From contig NZ_CP115464.1 in assembly GCF_027912515.1 (NCBI RefSeq), positions 2,480,001-2,544,000 of the forward strand: a DNA stretch of 64,000 nt, in the 5' to 3' direction. This DNA is from Brevundimonas sp. NIBR10. GTDB taxonomy: Bacteria > Pseudomonadota > Alphaproteobacteria > Caulobacterales > Caulobacteraceae. How positions within the stretch are numbered: position 1 is the first letter of the stretch; the number at the start of each line of letters is the position of its first letter. Positions 44,439-54,841 of this stretch are shown here, piece by piece. The notes below the pieces were generated by a model. It had not been told where the DNA came from. It did not search any database and was given only the letters and a program-made list of their open reading frames with translations. A program made the translations under genes and the position numbers.

Positions 44439-44798
44439 ATGGCTCGCGTCACCGTCGAAGACTGCATCCAGAAGGTTCCGAACCGTTTCGGACTGGTCCT
44501 GCTGGCCGGCAACCGCGCCCGCGCGATCGCCAACGGCGCGCCGCTGACCCTGGATCGCGACAACGACAAGAACCCCGTCGTGGCCCTGCGCGAGATCGCC
44601 GACGAGACCGTGATCCCCGCCGACCTGCTGGAGACCGTCGTGGTCGCCCTGCAACGCGTCGACGAGCGTACCGAAGCCGAGGACGAGGCGGAAATCGTCG
44701 GTCTGCTGGCCGAGCCGCAGCACATGAACATGGCCGAGCAGGAGCTGATTCGCGCCCTGCAGAGCGACCGGGACGGCGGGCAGGAGGAACGCTACTGA
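44439..44798 (+). CDS. rpoZ: RNA polymerase omega subunit
   Basis: A 119-residue omega subunit, which helps assemble the beta-prime subunit and contributes to the ppGpp site in many bacteria. N-terminal [34 protein letters not shown] and the [15 protein letters not shown] helix are standard. The acidic tail is longer than in E. coli, as usual in alphaproteobacteria. Its end contains AGGAGG, the ribosome site of the overlapping rel/spoT gene. Confidence 0.96.
   Translation: MARVTVEDCIQKVPNRFGLVLLAGNRARAIANGAPLTLDRDNDKNPVVALREIADETVIPADLLETVVVALQRVDERTEAEDEAEIVGLLAEPQHMNMAEQELIRALQSDRDGGQEERY
44782..44797 (+). promoter_or_regulatory. Ribosome site and CTG start of rel/spoT
   Basis: AGGAGG at 44782-44787, seven bases before CTG at 44795-44797, which overlaps the rpoZ stop as CTGA. 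It decides the start of the next gene: no in-frame ATG, GTG or TTG exists before 45023. Confidence 0.7.
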
Positions 44799-47089
44799 CG
44801 GCGGAACCCGCCAACGGTATCACCATCCTCCCGGCGCGGGTCGCCAAGTCCCCGCCGCCGCAGAACGTCGCCAACAACAACGATCCCGTTTCGCCGCCCG
44901 CAGAGCCCCTGCCGGCGGCGAAACGCATTCCGGTCCTGCGCCAGTTCGAGCTGATCGAGGCGGTCAAGGCCTATGACCCCACCGCCGACGAGGCCCTGCT
45001 CAACAAGGCCTATGTCTATGCGATGAAGATGCACGGCTCGCAGTTGCGGGCCTCGGGCGATCCCTATTTCGCCCACCCGATCCAGGTCGCGGGCATCCTG
45101 ACCGACTACAAGCTCGACACCGCCACCATCGTCACGGCCCTGCTGCACGATGTGGTCGAGGACACCTCGGCGACGCGTGACGACATCGCGGCCATGTTCG
45201 GCGAGGAGATCGCCGTCCTGGTCGAGGGCGTGACCAAGCTGTCCCGTCTCGAACTTCAGGCCGAGCACACCCGCCAGGCCGAGAACCTGCGCAAATTCAT
45301 CCTGGCCATCTCCAAGGACGTCCGCGTCCTGCTGGTGAAACTGGCCGACCGTCTGCACAACATGCGGACGCTGAAATACGTCAAGCCCGAGAAGCGCGAG
45401 CGCATCAGCCGCGAGACGCTCGAGGTCTATGCGCCCCTGGGTCGCTCCATCGGCATCCACTCGATCGCGTCCGAGCTCGAGGAACTCGCCTTCGAGCACC
45501 TGAACCCCACCGCCCGCACTGCCATCGAGCGGCGGCTGGAAGCGCTGAAGCTTGAACACGGCCGCGCCACCGAGGTCGTGGCCCACGAAGTCGAGCAGGT
45601 GCTGTCCGAGGCCGGGATCGTCGCCCGCGTCTTCGGCCGCCAGAAGACGCCCTACTCGATCTGGCGAAAGCTTCAGCGAAAGACCGTCGGCTTCTCGTCC
45701 CTGTCCGACATCTACGGGTTCCGCGTGATCGTGCCGTTCGAGGACGACTGCTACCGCGCGCTGGGCGTCATCCACCGCGCCTGGCCCATGGTGCCCGAGC
45801 GGTTCAAGGACTTCATCTCGACGCCCAAGTCGAACAACTATCGATCCCTTCACACCACCGTCGTGGGCCCGGGCGGCCTGCGCATCGAGATGCAGATCCG
45901 CACCGAGACGATGGACCGGATCGCCGAGGACGGCGTCGCCGCCCACTGGGCCTACAAGAACCAGTCCTACGGTCTGGACAAGGAAGCCATGGCCGCCGAG
46001 GGCGGGCGCGATCCGCTCCAGAACCTGCGTCACCTGGTCCAGGTGGTCGAGCACGGGGAGGGGGGCGAGGACTGGGTCGAACACGCCAAGCTGGAGATGT
46101 ACCTGGATCAGGTCTTCGTCTTCACGCCCAAGGGCCGGCTGATCACCCTGCCGCGCGGCGGCATGGCGCTGGACTTCGCCTATGCCGTTCACACCGAGGT
46201 CGGCGACACGGCCGTCGGCGTCAAGATCAACGGCGAGCTCAAGCCGATGCGCACCGCCCTCCAGAACGGCGATGTGGTCGAGGTGATCCGGGGCTCCAAG
46301 CGCGAGGCCCCGGCCGACTGGCGCTCCCTGACCGTGACCGGCCGAGCCCGTTCGGCGATCCGCCGCCACATCCGGGGGGCCGAGCGCGAGGAGTTCCTGC
46401 GTCTGGGCCGCGCCAGTCTGGATCAGACCGTCACCAAGGCCGGCAAGGCCCTGGAACAGGTCTCGCTGAAGCCTGTGCTCGAAGTCCTCGGCGTCGCCAC
46501 CGAGGCCGACCTGTTCGAGGCGATCGGACGGGGCCGGATCTCGCCGGTCAAGGTCGCCGAACTGTTGTTCCCCGCCCTGATGGGCAAGATCAAGCCGGCC
46601 CAGCAGCGCAAGCCCATTCAGGACGCGCGCGCCCGCCTGTTCGTGCGCGGCGGGGGCCTGACGCCCGGCGTCAGCGTCCATTTCGGGGCCTGTTGCACGC
46701 CTCTGCCCGGAGACCGCATCGTCGGTATCCTGGAGCCCAACAAGGGCCTGACCGTCCACACCATCGATTGCCAGCAGCTGGCCGAATACGCCGACGACGA
46801 CACCGTCTGGCAGGACCTGCAATGGACGCCCCAGGCCGAACAGAGCGCCCTGGGCATCGCGCGGTTGAAGGCCACGGTGCGCAACGGCGTCGGCGTCCTG
46901 GGCCAGGTCACGACCCTGATCGGCGATGCGGGCGGAAACATCCGCAACCTGAACCTCTCCCATCGCCACCAGGACTTCTTCGACCTCAACTTCGACGTCG
47001 AGGTCGAGGACGCCAAACACGCCACCATGATCATGGCCGCCCTGCGCACCAATCCATCGGTGGACACGGTTGAGCGGCTGAAGGGCTAG
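44795..47089 (+). CDS. spoT: Bifunctional (p)ppGpp synthase/hydrolase, RelA/SpoT type
   Basis: A 764-residue Rsh enzyme for the stringent response. After about 45 variable residues comes [19 protein letters not shown], then the hydrolase HD domain ([21 protein letters not shown]). The synthetase follows ([50 protein letters not shown]), then TGS, the zinc-finger-like [14 protein letters not shown] and a C-terminal ACT domain. Both catalytic halves look intact. Starting at the first ATG (45023) would delete about 76 residues, including family-conserved ones, so a CTG start coupled to rpoZ is proposed. Confidence 0.93.
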   Translation: MTAEPANGITILPARVAKSPPPQNVANNNDPVSPPAEPLPAAKRIPVLRQFELIEAVKAYDPTADEALLNKAYVYAMKMHGSQLRASGDPYFAHPIQVAGILTDYKLDTATIVTALLHDVVEDTSATRDDIAAMFGEEIAVLVEGVTKLSRLELQAEHTRQAENLRKFILAISKDVRVLLVKLADRLHNMRTLKYVKPEKRERISRETLEVYAPLGRSIGIHSIASELEELAFEHLNPTARTAIERRLEALKLEHGRATEVVAHEVEQVLSEAGIVARVFGRQKTPYSIWRKLQRKTVGFSSLSDIYGFRVIVPFEDDCYRALGVIHRAWPMVPERFKDFISTPKSNNYRSLHTTVVGPGGLRIEMQIRTETMDRIAEDGVAAHWAYKNQSYGLDKEAMAAEGGRDPLQNLRHLVQVVEHGEGGEDWVEHAKLEMYLDQVFVFTPKGRLITLPRGGMALDFAYAVHTEVGDTAVGVKINGELKPMRTALQNGDVVEVIRGSKREAPADWRSLTVTGRARSAIRRHIRGAEREEFLRLGRASLDQTVTKAGKALEQVSLKPVLEVLGVATEADLFEAIGRGRISPVKVAELLFPALMGKIKPAQQRKPIQDARARLFVRGGGLTPGVSVHFGACCTPLPGDRIVGILEPNKGLTVHTIDCQQLAEYADDDTVWQDLQWTPQAEQSALGIARLKATVRNGVGVLGQVTTLIGDAGGNIRNLNLSHRHQDFFDLNFDVEVEDAKHATMIMAALRTNPSVDTVERLKG

Positions 47090-47105
47090 GGCTAAGAGCC
47101 CTTCC

Positions 47106-47693
47106 ATGAACACCGAAGACGTCCTGAACGAGTTCCGCGCCGCCGGTGCCCTGCGCGAGGGGCATTTCGTGCTGTCCTCGGGGCTGCACAGTCCGGTATT
47201 TCTGCAGAAGAACCTGGTCTTCATGCACGCCGACCGCTGCGCCCGGCTGTGCAAGGCCCTGGCCGAGAAGATCACGGCCACGGTCGGCCCGGTCAATGTC
47301 GCCATTTCCCCGGCGGTCGGCGGCATCATCCCCGGCTATGAGACCGCCCGCTGGCTGGGCGTCGCCTCGCTCTACGTCGAGCGGGAAGGGGGCGTATTCA
47401 AGCTGCGGCGCGGTTTCCAGATCGAGCCGGGCCAGAAGGTGGTGATGGTTGAGGACATCGTCACCACGGGCCTGTCGTCGCGCGAATGCATCGCCGCGAT
47501 CAAGGAGGCCGGAGGGGAGGTGGTCGCTGCCGCCTGTATCGTCGACCGCTCGGGCGGACGGGCCGATGTCGGCGTGCCCCTGATCGCGCTCGCGACCCTG
47601 GACGTGCCGGCCTATCCCGCCGACGCCCTGCCGCCCGAACTGGCCGCCATCCCGGTGCAGGATCCGGGTAGCCGGCGGCTGGCCACGGCCTGA
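47106..47693 (+). CDS. pyrE: Orotate phosphoribosyltransferase
   Basis: A 195-residue pyrimidine enzyme converting orotate and PRPP to OMP. The PRPP-binding loop is [43 protein letters not shown] and VYVERE-like [10 protein letters not shown] support the long-form bacterial/archaeal type. It begins 16 bases after rel/spoT and is three bases from pdxJ, in one run. Confidence 0.95.
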   Translation: MNTEDVLNEFRAAGALREGHFVLSSGLHSPVFLQKNLVFMHADRCARLCKALAEKITATVGPVNVAISPAVGGIIPGYETARWLGVASLYVEREGGVFKLRRGFQIEPGQKVVMVEDIVTTGLSSRECIAAIKEAGGEVVAAACIVDRSGGRADVGVPLIALATLDVPAYPADALPPELAAIPVQDPGSRRLATA

Positions 47694-47695
47694 AA

Positions 47696-48457
47696 ATGAG
47701 CGAGCGTCTGCGCCTCGGCGTCAACATCGACCACGTCGCGACCGTGCGGAATGCGCGCGGTGGCCTCTATCCCGATCCCGTCCGGGCGGCACGCGAGGCG
47801 CTGGCGGCCGGGGCCGACGGCATTACCGCCCACCTGCGCGAAGATCGGCGCCACATCTCGGACGGCGACATCGACGGCTTGTCGGCCCTATTGAACGCCG
47901 AGGCGCGGCCGTTGAACCTTGAAATGGCCGTGACCCAGGAGATGCTGGCCATCGCCCTGCATCACCGGCCCCACGCCGTCTGCCTGGTGCCCGAAAAGCG
48001 CGAGGAACGGACCACCGAGGGCGGGCTCGACGTCGTCGGCGGCCACAACTGGATCACCCCCTTCGTCGGGCGTCTGAACGAGGCCGGGTCGCGGGTGTCG
48101 CTGTTCATCGGCGCTGACCCAGCCCAGATCGAGGCCGCCTACCGGACCGGGGCGGCGGTGGTCGAGCTTCATACCGGGGCCTATTGCGACGCCGTGCGCG
48201 AGGGCAGGCCGGAGGAGGCCGAGGCGGAACTGGCATCGCTGTCGGCCGGCGCGGCCCTGGCCACGAGCCTCGGCCTTGAGGTCCACGCCGGGCACGGCAT
48301 CGACTACGAGACCGTCGCCGCCGTCGCTGCCATCCCGCAGGTGATGGAGCTGAACATCGGCCATTTCCTGATCGGAGAGGCCATCTTCGTCGGCCTGGGC
48401 CCCGCCATCGCCCGGATGAGGGCTCTGATGGACGAAGGCAGAGAGATCGCGGCGTGA
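47696..48457 (+). CDS. pdxJ: Pyridoxine 5'-phosphate synthase
   Basis: A 253-residue TIM-barrel enzyme that closes the vitamin B6 ring from 1-deoxyxylulose phosphate and aminoacetone phosphate. [68 protein letters not shown] and [14 protein letters not shown] are all standard. The stop shares bases with the acpS start (GTGA), the usual pdxJ-acpS pair. Confidence 0.97.
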   Translation: MSERLRLGVNIDHVATVRNARGGLYPDPVRAAREALAAGADGITAHLREDRRHISDGDIDGLSALLNAEARPLNLEMAVTQEMLAIALHHRPHAVCLVPEKREERTTEGGLDVVGGHNWITPFVGRLNEAGSRVSLFIGADPAQIEAAYRTGAAVVELHTGAYCDAVREGRPEEAEAELASLSAGAALATSLGLEVHAGHGIDYETVAAVAAIPQVMELNIGHFLIGEAIFVGLGPAIARMRALMDEGREIAA

Positions 48458-48855
48458 TCATCGGCGTCGGCGCCGACCTATGCGACATCCGCCGCATCCA
48501 GACCTCGCTCGACCGCTTCGGCGACCGGTTCAAGGCGCGCTGCTTCACCGAGATCGAGCGGACCCGCTCTGACCGCAAGCCCGACGCGGCCTGGAGCTAT
48601 GCCAAGCGGTTCGCGGCCAAGGAGGCCTGCGCCAAGGCGCTCGGGACCGGGATGCGCCGCGACGTCTACTGGAAGGACATGGGGGTGGTGAACTTGCCCA
48701 GTGGCCAGCCGACCCTTGCCCTGACCGGACACGCCGCCGAGCACCTGGCCCGCCTGACGCCACAGGGGCATTGCCCTCACATCCACCTGACGCTCAGCGA
48801 CGAGCACCCATACGCACTCGCCTTCGTGGTGATCGAGGCCTTGCCGCTGTCGTAA
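48454..48855 (+). CDS. acpS: Holo-[acyl-carrier-protein] synthase
   Basis: A 133-residue phosphopantetheinyl transferase that activates AcpP with coenzyme [13 protein letters not shown] holds the metal aspartate, [16 protein letters not shown] the catalytic glutamate and lysine, and [16 protein letters not shown] the C-terminal strand. GTG start within the pdxJ stop. Confidence 0.96.
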   Translation: MIIGVGADLCDIRRIQTSLDRFGDRFKARCFTEIERTRSDRKPDAAWSYAKRFAAKEACAKALGTGMRRDVYWKDMGVVNLPSGQPTLALTGHAAEHLARLTPQGHCPHIHLTLSDEHPYALAFVVIEALPLS

Positions 48856-48920
48856 TCAGGCTATAGGTGCGACGACCGACAACGCCGCCGAATGGGGGCT
48901 GGGGACAGGCCTTTCCGACG

Positions 48921-50075
48921 ATGAGCGAAGACCACAAGCCGCACGCGCCCGACGACGCGCCGCAGCCCGTTGCGCCGGACGACCACGGGGTCATGCCGGC
49001 TCATATCGAAGCCACACCCGAAGCTGCGTCCTCCGCTCCAGTATCAGACCTGCCGGCGGAAGCCCCGGTCGAACCTTCCGTCGACCTCGAACCGTCAGCG
49101 CCGGTCGTGTCGTCTGACACGGTCAGCCTGGAACCGCAGGACGATCTCGCTCCCGTCGCCCCGGTGGTTGCGGCCGCCGCGACCGCTGCCGCCGTCACCG
49201 CCGACGGCAAGCGCCCGATCTGGAGCGACCAGGGCGATGCCCCGTTCGACGACGGCGACGAGCCCCTGACCCTGCGCGACAAGCCGATCAAGACGAAAAA
49301 CATCAAGGGCCCCAAGCCCGTCCGCCCCGAACCTACCGCGGGGTCCGAGACGCTGGAGATCGTCAAGACGATCGTCTTCGCCCTGCTGATCGCCTTCGTG
49401 CTGCGCGTGCTGCTGTTCCAGCCCTTCACCATCCCGTCGGCCTCGATGGAGCCGAACCTGTATGAGGGCGACTACATCATCGTGTCCAAGTGGTCGTACG
49501 GCTATTCGAAATTCTCGAGCGGCCTGCCGATCAACCTGCCCGTCGGTGAAGGCCGCATCTTCGGCTCGGCCCCCGCGCGCGGCGACATCGTGGTGTTCAA
49601 ACTGCCGCGTGACGACAAGACCGACTACATCAAGCGTGTGATCGGCCTGCCCGGCGACCATATCCAGATGATCGCCAACAAGCTGTATATCAACGGCGCA
49701 GCCGTCCAGGACGTGGTCATCGGCGAATCCGAGGCCGCCGACGTCTTCGGCCCCCGCTCGGTCGTTCGCGCCCGCGAGACCCTGCCGGGCGGCAAGAGCT
49801 TCAACACCCAAGACTTCGGCCCCGGCGGCGATCTGGATGACACCGGCGTCTACACGGTTCCGGCCGGCTATTATTTCATGATGGGCGACAACCGCGACAA
49901 CTCGATCGACAGCCGGGTCGAGCAGTCGGCGGGCGTCGGCTTCGTTCCGGCGCAGAACCTGGTCGGCAAGGCCCAGATCATCGCCTTCTCGTGGGAGCCG
50001 GGCGCGTCGCTGCTGAACCCGGTCAGCTGGTTCACGAAGATCCGGCCCAGCCGCTTCTTCAGCGTCCTCCACTGA
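48921..50075 (+). CDS. lepB: Signal peptidase I with long acidic N-terminal tail
   Basis: A 384-residue inner-membrane serine protease that removes secretory signal peptides. One clear span (VKTIVFALLIAFVLRVLLF) is followed by the catalytic Ser175 in IPSASMEPNLYEGD, the lysine base in DYIKRVIGLPGD, and MMGDNRDNSIDSR. The first about 145 residues are acidic and proline/alanine-rich with no predicted fold, much longer than usual. Start at MSEDHK is preferred to a GTG-like extension upstream. Its stop overlaps the rnc start (TGATG). Confidence 0.93.
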   Translation: MSEDHKPHAPDDAPQPVAPDDHGVMPAHIEATPEAASSAPVSDLPAEAPVEPSVDLEPSAPVVSSDTVSLEPQDDLAPVAPVVAAAATAAAVTADGKRPIWSDQGDAPFDDGDEPLTLRDKPIKTKNIKGPKPVRPEPTAGSETLEIVKTIVFALLIAFVLRVLLFQPFTIPSASMEPNLYEGDYIIVSKWSYGYSKFSSGLPINLPVGEGRIFGSAPARGDIVVFKLPRDDKTDYIKRVIGLPGDHIQMIANKLYINGAAVQDVVIGESEAADVFGPRSVVRARETLPGGKSFNTQDFGPGGDLDDTGVYTVPAGYYFMMGDNRDNSIDSRVEQSAGVGFVPAQNLVGKAQIIAFSWEPGASLLNPVSWFTKIRPSRFFSVLH

Positions 50076-50788
50076 TGGCAAACGCCAGGGCACAGGCGGT
50101 GGCCGAGCTGGTCCGCCGTCTGGGCCATGGGTTCAAGGACGCCCGTCTGCTCGACCGGGCCCTGACCCATTCCAGCGTCGGCGAGGGCGTTGCGCCCCAG
50201 ACCTCCAGTGCCCCGCGCGACAACGAGCGGCTCGAGTTCCTGGGCGACCGGGTGCTGGGCCTGCTGGTCGCCGAACGGCTGCACAACGACTTTCCCGAGG
50301 CCGACGAGGGCCAGCTGTCGTCGCGCCTACACGCCCTGGTCGACAAACACGCCTGCGGGCGCGTGGGTGCCGCCCTGGGCATTGGCGAGGCCGTGCGTCT
50401 GTCGCCGGGCGAGACCAAGTCCGGCGGTCGCCGCAAGGAAGGCGTCATCGCCGACGCGGTCGAAGCCGTTCTGGCGGCGGTCTACCTGGACGGTGGCATC
50501 GACGCGGCGCGCAATGTGTTCGAGATCGCCTGGGCCGAGGAACTGGCCAAGCCGCCGGAACGGTCCCTGACCAATCCCAAGTCGGCGCTCCAGGAATGGT
50601 CGCAGGGGCAGGGGCGGCCGCTGCCCACCTATGAAATCGCGAACCGTACCGGTTCGGACCATGCCCCGACCTTCACCGTCGCGGTGACGGTCGAGGGGCT
50701 CGAACCCTTGACCGCCCAGGGGCGTTCGCGTCAGGACGCAGAGAAGGCCGCCGCCATGGCGATGCTCAAGAGAGAAGGCGTGATTTGA
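50075..50788 (+). CDS. rnc: Ribonuclease III
   Basis: A 237-residue double-strand RNA endonuclease for rRNA and mRNA processing. The signature NERLEFLGDRVLGLLV carries the metal residues, with KEGVIADAVEAVLAAVYLDGG as the second acidic motif. A C-terminal dsRNA-binding domain begins at about residue 165 (NPKSALQEWSQ, later RSRQDAEKAAAMAML). Coupled to lepB upstream and era downstream, the standard lepB-rnc-era order. Confidence 0.97.
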   Translation: MANARAQAVAELVRRLGHGFKDARLLDRALTHSSVGEGVAPQTSSAPRDNERLEFLGDRVLGLLVAERLHNDFPEADEGQLSSRLHALVDKHACGRVGAALGIGEAVRLSPGETKSGGRRKEGVIADAVEAVLAAVYLDGGIDAARNVFEIAWAEELAKPPERSLTNPKSALQEWSQGQGRPLPTYEIANRTGSDHAPTFTVAVTVEGLEPLTAQGRSRQDAEKAAAMAMLKREGVI

Positions 50789-51747
50789 CCGACATGACCC
50801 ATAGCCCGAACCCGGCGCGAAAGGCCGGCTTCGCCGCCATCATCGGCGCGCCGAACGCCGGCAAATCCACCCTGGTCAACCGGCTGACGGGCTCCAAGGT
50901 CTCGATCGTCACGCAGAAGGTCCAGACCACACGCTTCCCCGTGCGCGGCATCGCCATCCATGGCGACGCCCAGATCGTGCTGGTCGACACCCCCGGTATC
51001 TTCACCCCGCGTCGTCGCCTCGACCGCGCCATGGTCGCCTCGGCCTGGGGCGGGGCGCATGACGCCGACGTGGTGGTCCACCTGATCGACGCCGCCTCGC
51101 ACATCGCGTCCGAGGGCAAGGAGGGTGCCGCCGCCGACCGCCGCTCGGCCGAGGACACCGAGACCATCATCGAGAACCTGAAGGGCTCCGGCACCCAGGT
51201 CATCCTGGCGCTCAACAAGATCGACGGCATGCGCCGCGACACCCTGCTGGCCCTGTCGCATGCCCTGTTCGAGACCGGCGTCTACTCGGAAGTCTACATG
51301 ATCTCGGCCGCGACCGGCGACGGGGTCGATGACCTGAAGGCACGGCTGGCCCTGTCGATGCCGCCCAGCGAATGGCTGTACCCCGAGGACCAGAGCGCCG
51401 ACGTGCCCATCCGCGTCCTGGCCGCCGAGATCACCCGCGAGAAACTCTATCTGCGCGTCCACGAGGAACTGCCCTATTCGGCGGCCGTCGAGACCACGGC
51501 CTTCGACGAAAAGGCCGACGGCTCCGCTCGCATCGAACAGACCATCTATGTCGAGCGCGAGAGCCAGCGCCCGATCATCCTGGGCAAGGGCGGCCAGACC
51601 CTGAAATGGATCGGCCAGAAGTCGCGTGAGGAGCTGACCGAGCTGCTCGACCGGCCCGTGCATCTGTTCGTGACCGTCAAGGTCGACCCCAAATGGCAGG
51701 ACAGCCGGGCCCTCTACGCCCAGTTCGGCCTCGAGTACGACGTCTAG
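50785..51747 (+). CDS. era: GTPase Era
   Basis: A 320-residue ribosome-assembly GTPase that binds the 3' end of 16S rRNA. G1 GAPNAGKST, G3 VDTPGI and G4 ALNKIDG are present, then the KH domain with LGKGGQTLKWIGQKSREEL. The TTG at 50785 overlaps the rnc stop (TTGA) and has AAGG seven bases upstream; ATG 50794 is the alternative but is too far from the ribosome site. Confidence 0.96.
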   Translation: MTDMTHSPNPARKAGFAAIIGAPNAGKSTLVNRLTGSKVSIVTQKVQTTRFPVRGIAIHGDAQIVLVDTPGIFTPRRRLDRAMVASAWGGAHDADVVVHLIDAASHIASEGKEGAAADRRSAEDTETIIENLKGSGTQVILALNKIDGMRRDTLLALSHALFETGVYSEVYMISAATGDGVDDLKARLALSMPPSEWLYPEDQSADVPIRVLAAEITREKLYLRVHEELPYSAAVETTAFDEKADGSARIEQTIYVERESQRPIILGKGGQTLKWIGQKSREELTELLDRPVHLFVTVKVDPKWQDSRALYAQFGLEYDV

Positions 51748-51770
51748 TTCCAAGAGTTCGCGTAAAGTCC

Positions 51771-53039
51771 GTGTTCCATGTCCCCCGCCGCGCCGGGAAC
51801 CATCCCCGTCGCCTCGCCGCCGTCCTGATCGTCCTGGTCTGCGGCGTCCTGGCCCTGGCTGCCTGGACCGGTGTGCGCACGGCCGAGCCGACCGCGCTGG
51901 CTCAGGCACCCGTCGCCGAGCTCAAGCGCCCGCCGATCGTCCCGGTCGATGACCTGCCGCAACTGTCGGCCAGCCTGACCGGGCATCCCCGCTTCATGGG
52001 CGGCATCTTGGTGGCGCGGGGCGACCAGGTGCTGTTCCGCTGGGTCCAGGGGCCGGCCAATGCCGATGAAGGCCGGCCGCTGGCGCTCGACACGCCCTTC
52101 CGACTGGCCTCCGTGTCCAAACAGTTCGCCGCCGTCGCCATCCTGAAGCTGCAGGACGAGGGCAGGCTGACCATCAGCGATCCGGTCTGCAAATGGATCC
52201 AGCCGTGCCCCGCCGCCTGGGCCAACATCCGCATCCACCACCTGCTGAGCCACACCTCGGGCATCCCGGACCTGATGGCTCGTCCGGCCTGGGGTCTGAG
52301 GCGGGTGGCGCCGACCAATCTCGCCGAACTGACGGCTGATTCCGCCCGTTATCCGCTCCAGTTCGAGCCCGGGACCAAGATCCGCTACAACAATGCCGGC
52401 TTCAACCTCGCCGCCGCCATCGTCGAGAAGGCCAGCGGCATGCCTTTCGAGACCTATCTGAACACGGCCCTGTTCGAGCCCCTGGGCCTGAGCCACACCG
52501 GTCTGGGCGAAACACCGGGCCTCGCCATGGGCTACGCCAACTTCCCCAGCGGCCTCGCCGCCCAGCCCCAGGCGAACGTCAGCGTCGTGACCGGAGCCGG
52601 GGCCCTGTATTCGACGCTGGACGACATGCTGGCCTGGCAGAGGGCCTTGCACGGCGGGCGCATCCTGAGCCCCTACGGCTACGCCCAGATGATCGCCGAC
52701 CATTCGCCGCCCGACACCCCCGACGAACGTGGCCGTCCGCATCGCGCCTGGGGTTACGGCATCTTCGCCAACCGGCTGGGCCGACAGGTCCAGCCCGCGT
52801 TCGAGGCCCAGCAGATCTATCACACCGGTAGCTGGTCCGGGTTCCGCAACCTGGTGATCCATCAGCCGGAAGAGGACATCACGGTGATCGTCCTGTCGAA
52901 CAACTACCACCAGCGCGACGAGGTCTTCCTGCTGGCCCAGCAGGCCCTGGCCGAAGCGTTGGGACGGCCGTTCCCGACCGCCCTGTCTAGAGGCTCGCCA
53001 GCCCGCCCGGCAGAAGCGTCGCCCGCCCCGCAAGACTGA
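51771..53039 (+). CDS. Serine hydrolase, beta-lactamase/class C type
   Basis: A 422-residue exported serine hydrolase. An N-terminal signal or anchor (RLAAVLIVLVCGVLALAAW) is followed by the catalytic SVSK tetrad at about residue 118, the tyrosine motif RYNNAG, and HTGSWSGF as the third motif. Class C-like proteins include esterases, DD-peptidases and lactamases. The cysteine pair CKWIQPC is in the usual pre-loop place. GTG 51771 is chosen because the longer frame runs inside era. Its 3' end overlaps dprA by 53 bases, tail to tail. Confidence 0.85.
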   Translation: MFHVPRRAGNHPRRLAAVLIVLVCGVLALAAWTGVRTAEPTALAQAPVAELKRPPIVPVDDLPQLSASLTGHPRFMGGILVARGDQVLFRWVQGPANADEGRPLALDTPFRLASVSKQFAAVAILKLQDEGRLTISDPVCKWIQPCPAAWANIRIHHLLSHTSGIPDLMARPAWGLRRVAPTNLAELTADSARYPLQFEPGTKIRYNNAGFNLAAAIVEKASGMPFETYLNTALFEPLGLSHTGLGETPGLAMGYANFPSGLAAQPQANVSVVTGAGALYSTLDDMLAWQRALHGGRILSPYGYAQMIADHSPPDTPDERGRPHRAWGYGIFANRLGRQVQPAFEAQQIYHTGSWSGFRNLVIHQPEEDITVIVLSNNYHQRDEVFLLAQQALAEALGRPFPTALSRGSPARPAEASPAPQD

Positions 53040-54072
53040 GCTCCAGCAGCGCCGCCGCCACATGGGCCACCGGTGCACCGCAGGCCCGGGCCAGTTCGTC
53101 GCGCGGCGTCGGTGTGGGCGAGAGCAGGGCGGCGACCCGTTCGATCAGGGCCTGATCCACATCGTCCGGCATGGCCTCGAACCGGTCGCCCGGCGGCTCG
53201 CGCAGGGTCCGCAGCGTCTCCAGACCCCGCCGTACATCGTCCACGCCCTCGCACAGGATCGCGCCCTGACGCAGCAGCTCGTTCGGGCCCTTCGAGCGCG
53301 GGTCGAGGGGTGATCCCGGCACAGCGAAGACATCGCGGCCCTGTTCTCCTGCCAGCCGTGCGGTGATCAGCGACCCGGACCTCAACTCCGCCTCGACCAC
53401 GATCACCCCGCGCGACAGGCCCGAGATGATGCGGTTGCGCCGGGGAAAGTCCCGCGCTTGGGCCCGCGCCCCCATCGGACTTTCGGACACGACGCAACCC
53501 TGATCGACGATCTGGTCATAGAGTTCGGCGTTGTCGGGCGGATAGACGTCGTCGACCCCGCCGCCCAGCACCGCCACCGTCCCGGTCTTCAGCGCCCCCA
53601 GATGCGCCGCCGCATCGATGCCGCGCGCCAGACCCGACACCACGACGAAACCGTCCTGACCCAAGGCCTGGGCCAGCCCCCGCGCGATCCTCTGGCCACC
53701 CGCCGAGGCGATCCGGGCCCCGACCATGGCGATGGTCTCGCCGGACAACAAGGCGACGTCGCCGCGCGTCCACAGCACCGGCGGCGGCGGATCGACGGCG
53801 GCGAGCCGGTCGGGATAGGCGGCATCGCCGAGCACCAGCAGGACCGCACCCTCGCGGTCCCCCGCCGCCAGTTCGGCCTCGATACGCTCCACCGGGGGCA
53901 GGTCATATCCGGTCGATCCGGCCCGTCGTGCCAGGTCGGGCAGGGCATCCAGCGCCTTGAGCGCCGTGCCGAACCGGTCCAGCAACTGACGAAACGACAC
54001 CGGCCCGACACGGTCGGTGCGCGCCAGCCTCAGCCGCGCGAACCGCTCCGCCTCGTCCAGCGGTGCGCTCAC
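52987..54072 (-). CDS. dprA: DNA-processing protein DprA
   Basis: A 361-residue protein that protects incoming single-stranded DNA and loads RecA during natural transformation. The Rossmann-like core has [63 protein letters not shown] and [21 protein letters not shown]-terminal winged helix ends the protein. GTG start inside the plsY stop (GTGA). The plsY-dprA order is frequent in alphaproteobacteria, commonly followed by topA. Confidence 0.94.
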   Translation of the reverse strand: MSAPLDEAERFARLRLARTDRVGPVSFRQLLDRFGTALKALDALPDLARRAGSTGYDLPPVERIEAELAAGDREGAVLLVLGDAAYPDRLAAVDPPPPVLWTRGDVALLSGETIAMVGARIASAGGQRIARGLAQALGQDGFVVVSGLARGIDAAAHLGALKTGTVAVLGGGVDDVYPPDNAELYDQIVDQGCVVSESPMGARAQARDFPRRNRIISGLSRGVIVVEAELRSGSLITARLAGEQGRDVFAVPGSPLDPRSKGPNELLRQGAILCEGVDDVRRGLETLRTLREPPGDRFEAMPDDVDQALIERVAALLSPTPTPRDELARACGAPVAHVAAALLELSLAGRATLLPGGLASL

Positions 54073-54707
54073 GCCTTCTTGGCGCCAATGCGAGGTTCGA
54101 GACCTTTCAGCAACCGGCCGATATTCTCATGATGCCGGATGTAGATCAGCACCGCCGTGAACAGGGCGAGGGCCGCGACAGGGTTCGGCGCGGGCAGTCC
54201 CAGCATCTCCAGAGGCAGCACCGCCAGCACCGGCGCACAGGCCGCCGACACCAGGGCCGCGAGCGATGAATACCGCAGCCCGAACGCCACCAGCAGCCAG
54301 ATCGCCGCCGCCAGCAGCCCCAGCGGCCAGTGCGCCGCCAGCAACAGGCCATAGAAGGTCGCCACCCCCTTGCCGCCCTTGAACTTCAGCCAGATCGGAA
54401 ACAGGTGCCCCAGAAACGCCGCGCCGCCGCCGATCGCTCCGGCCAGGTCGCTGTTGAACAGCCAGCGCGCCAGCAGCAGCGCCACCGCCCCCTTGCCCGC
54501 ATCGAGCAGCAGGGTCGCCAGAGCCAGGTCCTTGCGGCCGGTCCTCAGCACGTTCGTGGCGCCGATATTGCCCGAACCGATGTTGCGAACGTCGCCTGTG
54601 CCCGCCGCACGGGTGATCAGCACTCCGAACGGAATCGATCCCAGCAGGTATCCGGCAACCGCCACGAAGGCGAGCCCGCCGATGGCCGGCGCCACGAGAT
54701 CCTGCAC
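54069..54707 (-). CDS. plsY: Glycerol-3-phosphate acyltransferase PlsY
   Basis: A 212-residue integral membrane enzyme that acylates glycerol-3-phosphate with acyl-phosphate, starting phospholipid synthesis. [32 protein letters not shown] and [13 protein letters not shown] are the three conserved loops. GTG at 54707 is preceded by AGGGGAG; the longer frame upstream is hydrophilic and overlaps the divergent gene's leader. Confidence 0.94.
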   Translation of the reverse strand: MQDLVAPAIGGLAFVAVAGYLLGSIPFGVLITRAAGTGDVRNIGSGNIGATNVLRTGRKDLALATLLLDAGKGAVALLLARWLFNSDLAGAIGGGAAFLGHLFPIWLKFKGGKGVATFYGLLLAAHWPLGLLAAAIWLLVAFGLRYSSLAALVSAACAPVLAVLPLEMLGLPAPNPVAALALFTAVLIYIRHHENIGRLLKGLEPRIGAKKA

Positions 54708-54841
54708 GGTGAGTCGCTCCCCTTGGTCTTGAGCCGCAAGATGCGTCGGGGCCGGCTTGCGAGCAAGACGCAACTTGGGGTGACGCTTGACGACGCGACC
54801 GAATGTGGCACTGGTCCGCGCTCGTTCGCAGAGGCCAAGCC

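Noticed and set aside
44792..47329. 845-residue minus-strand frame opposite rel/spoT and pyrE
   Set aside because: Shadow of high-GC codon bias; the plus strand carries clear conserved domains over the whole length.
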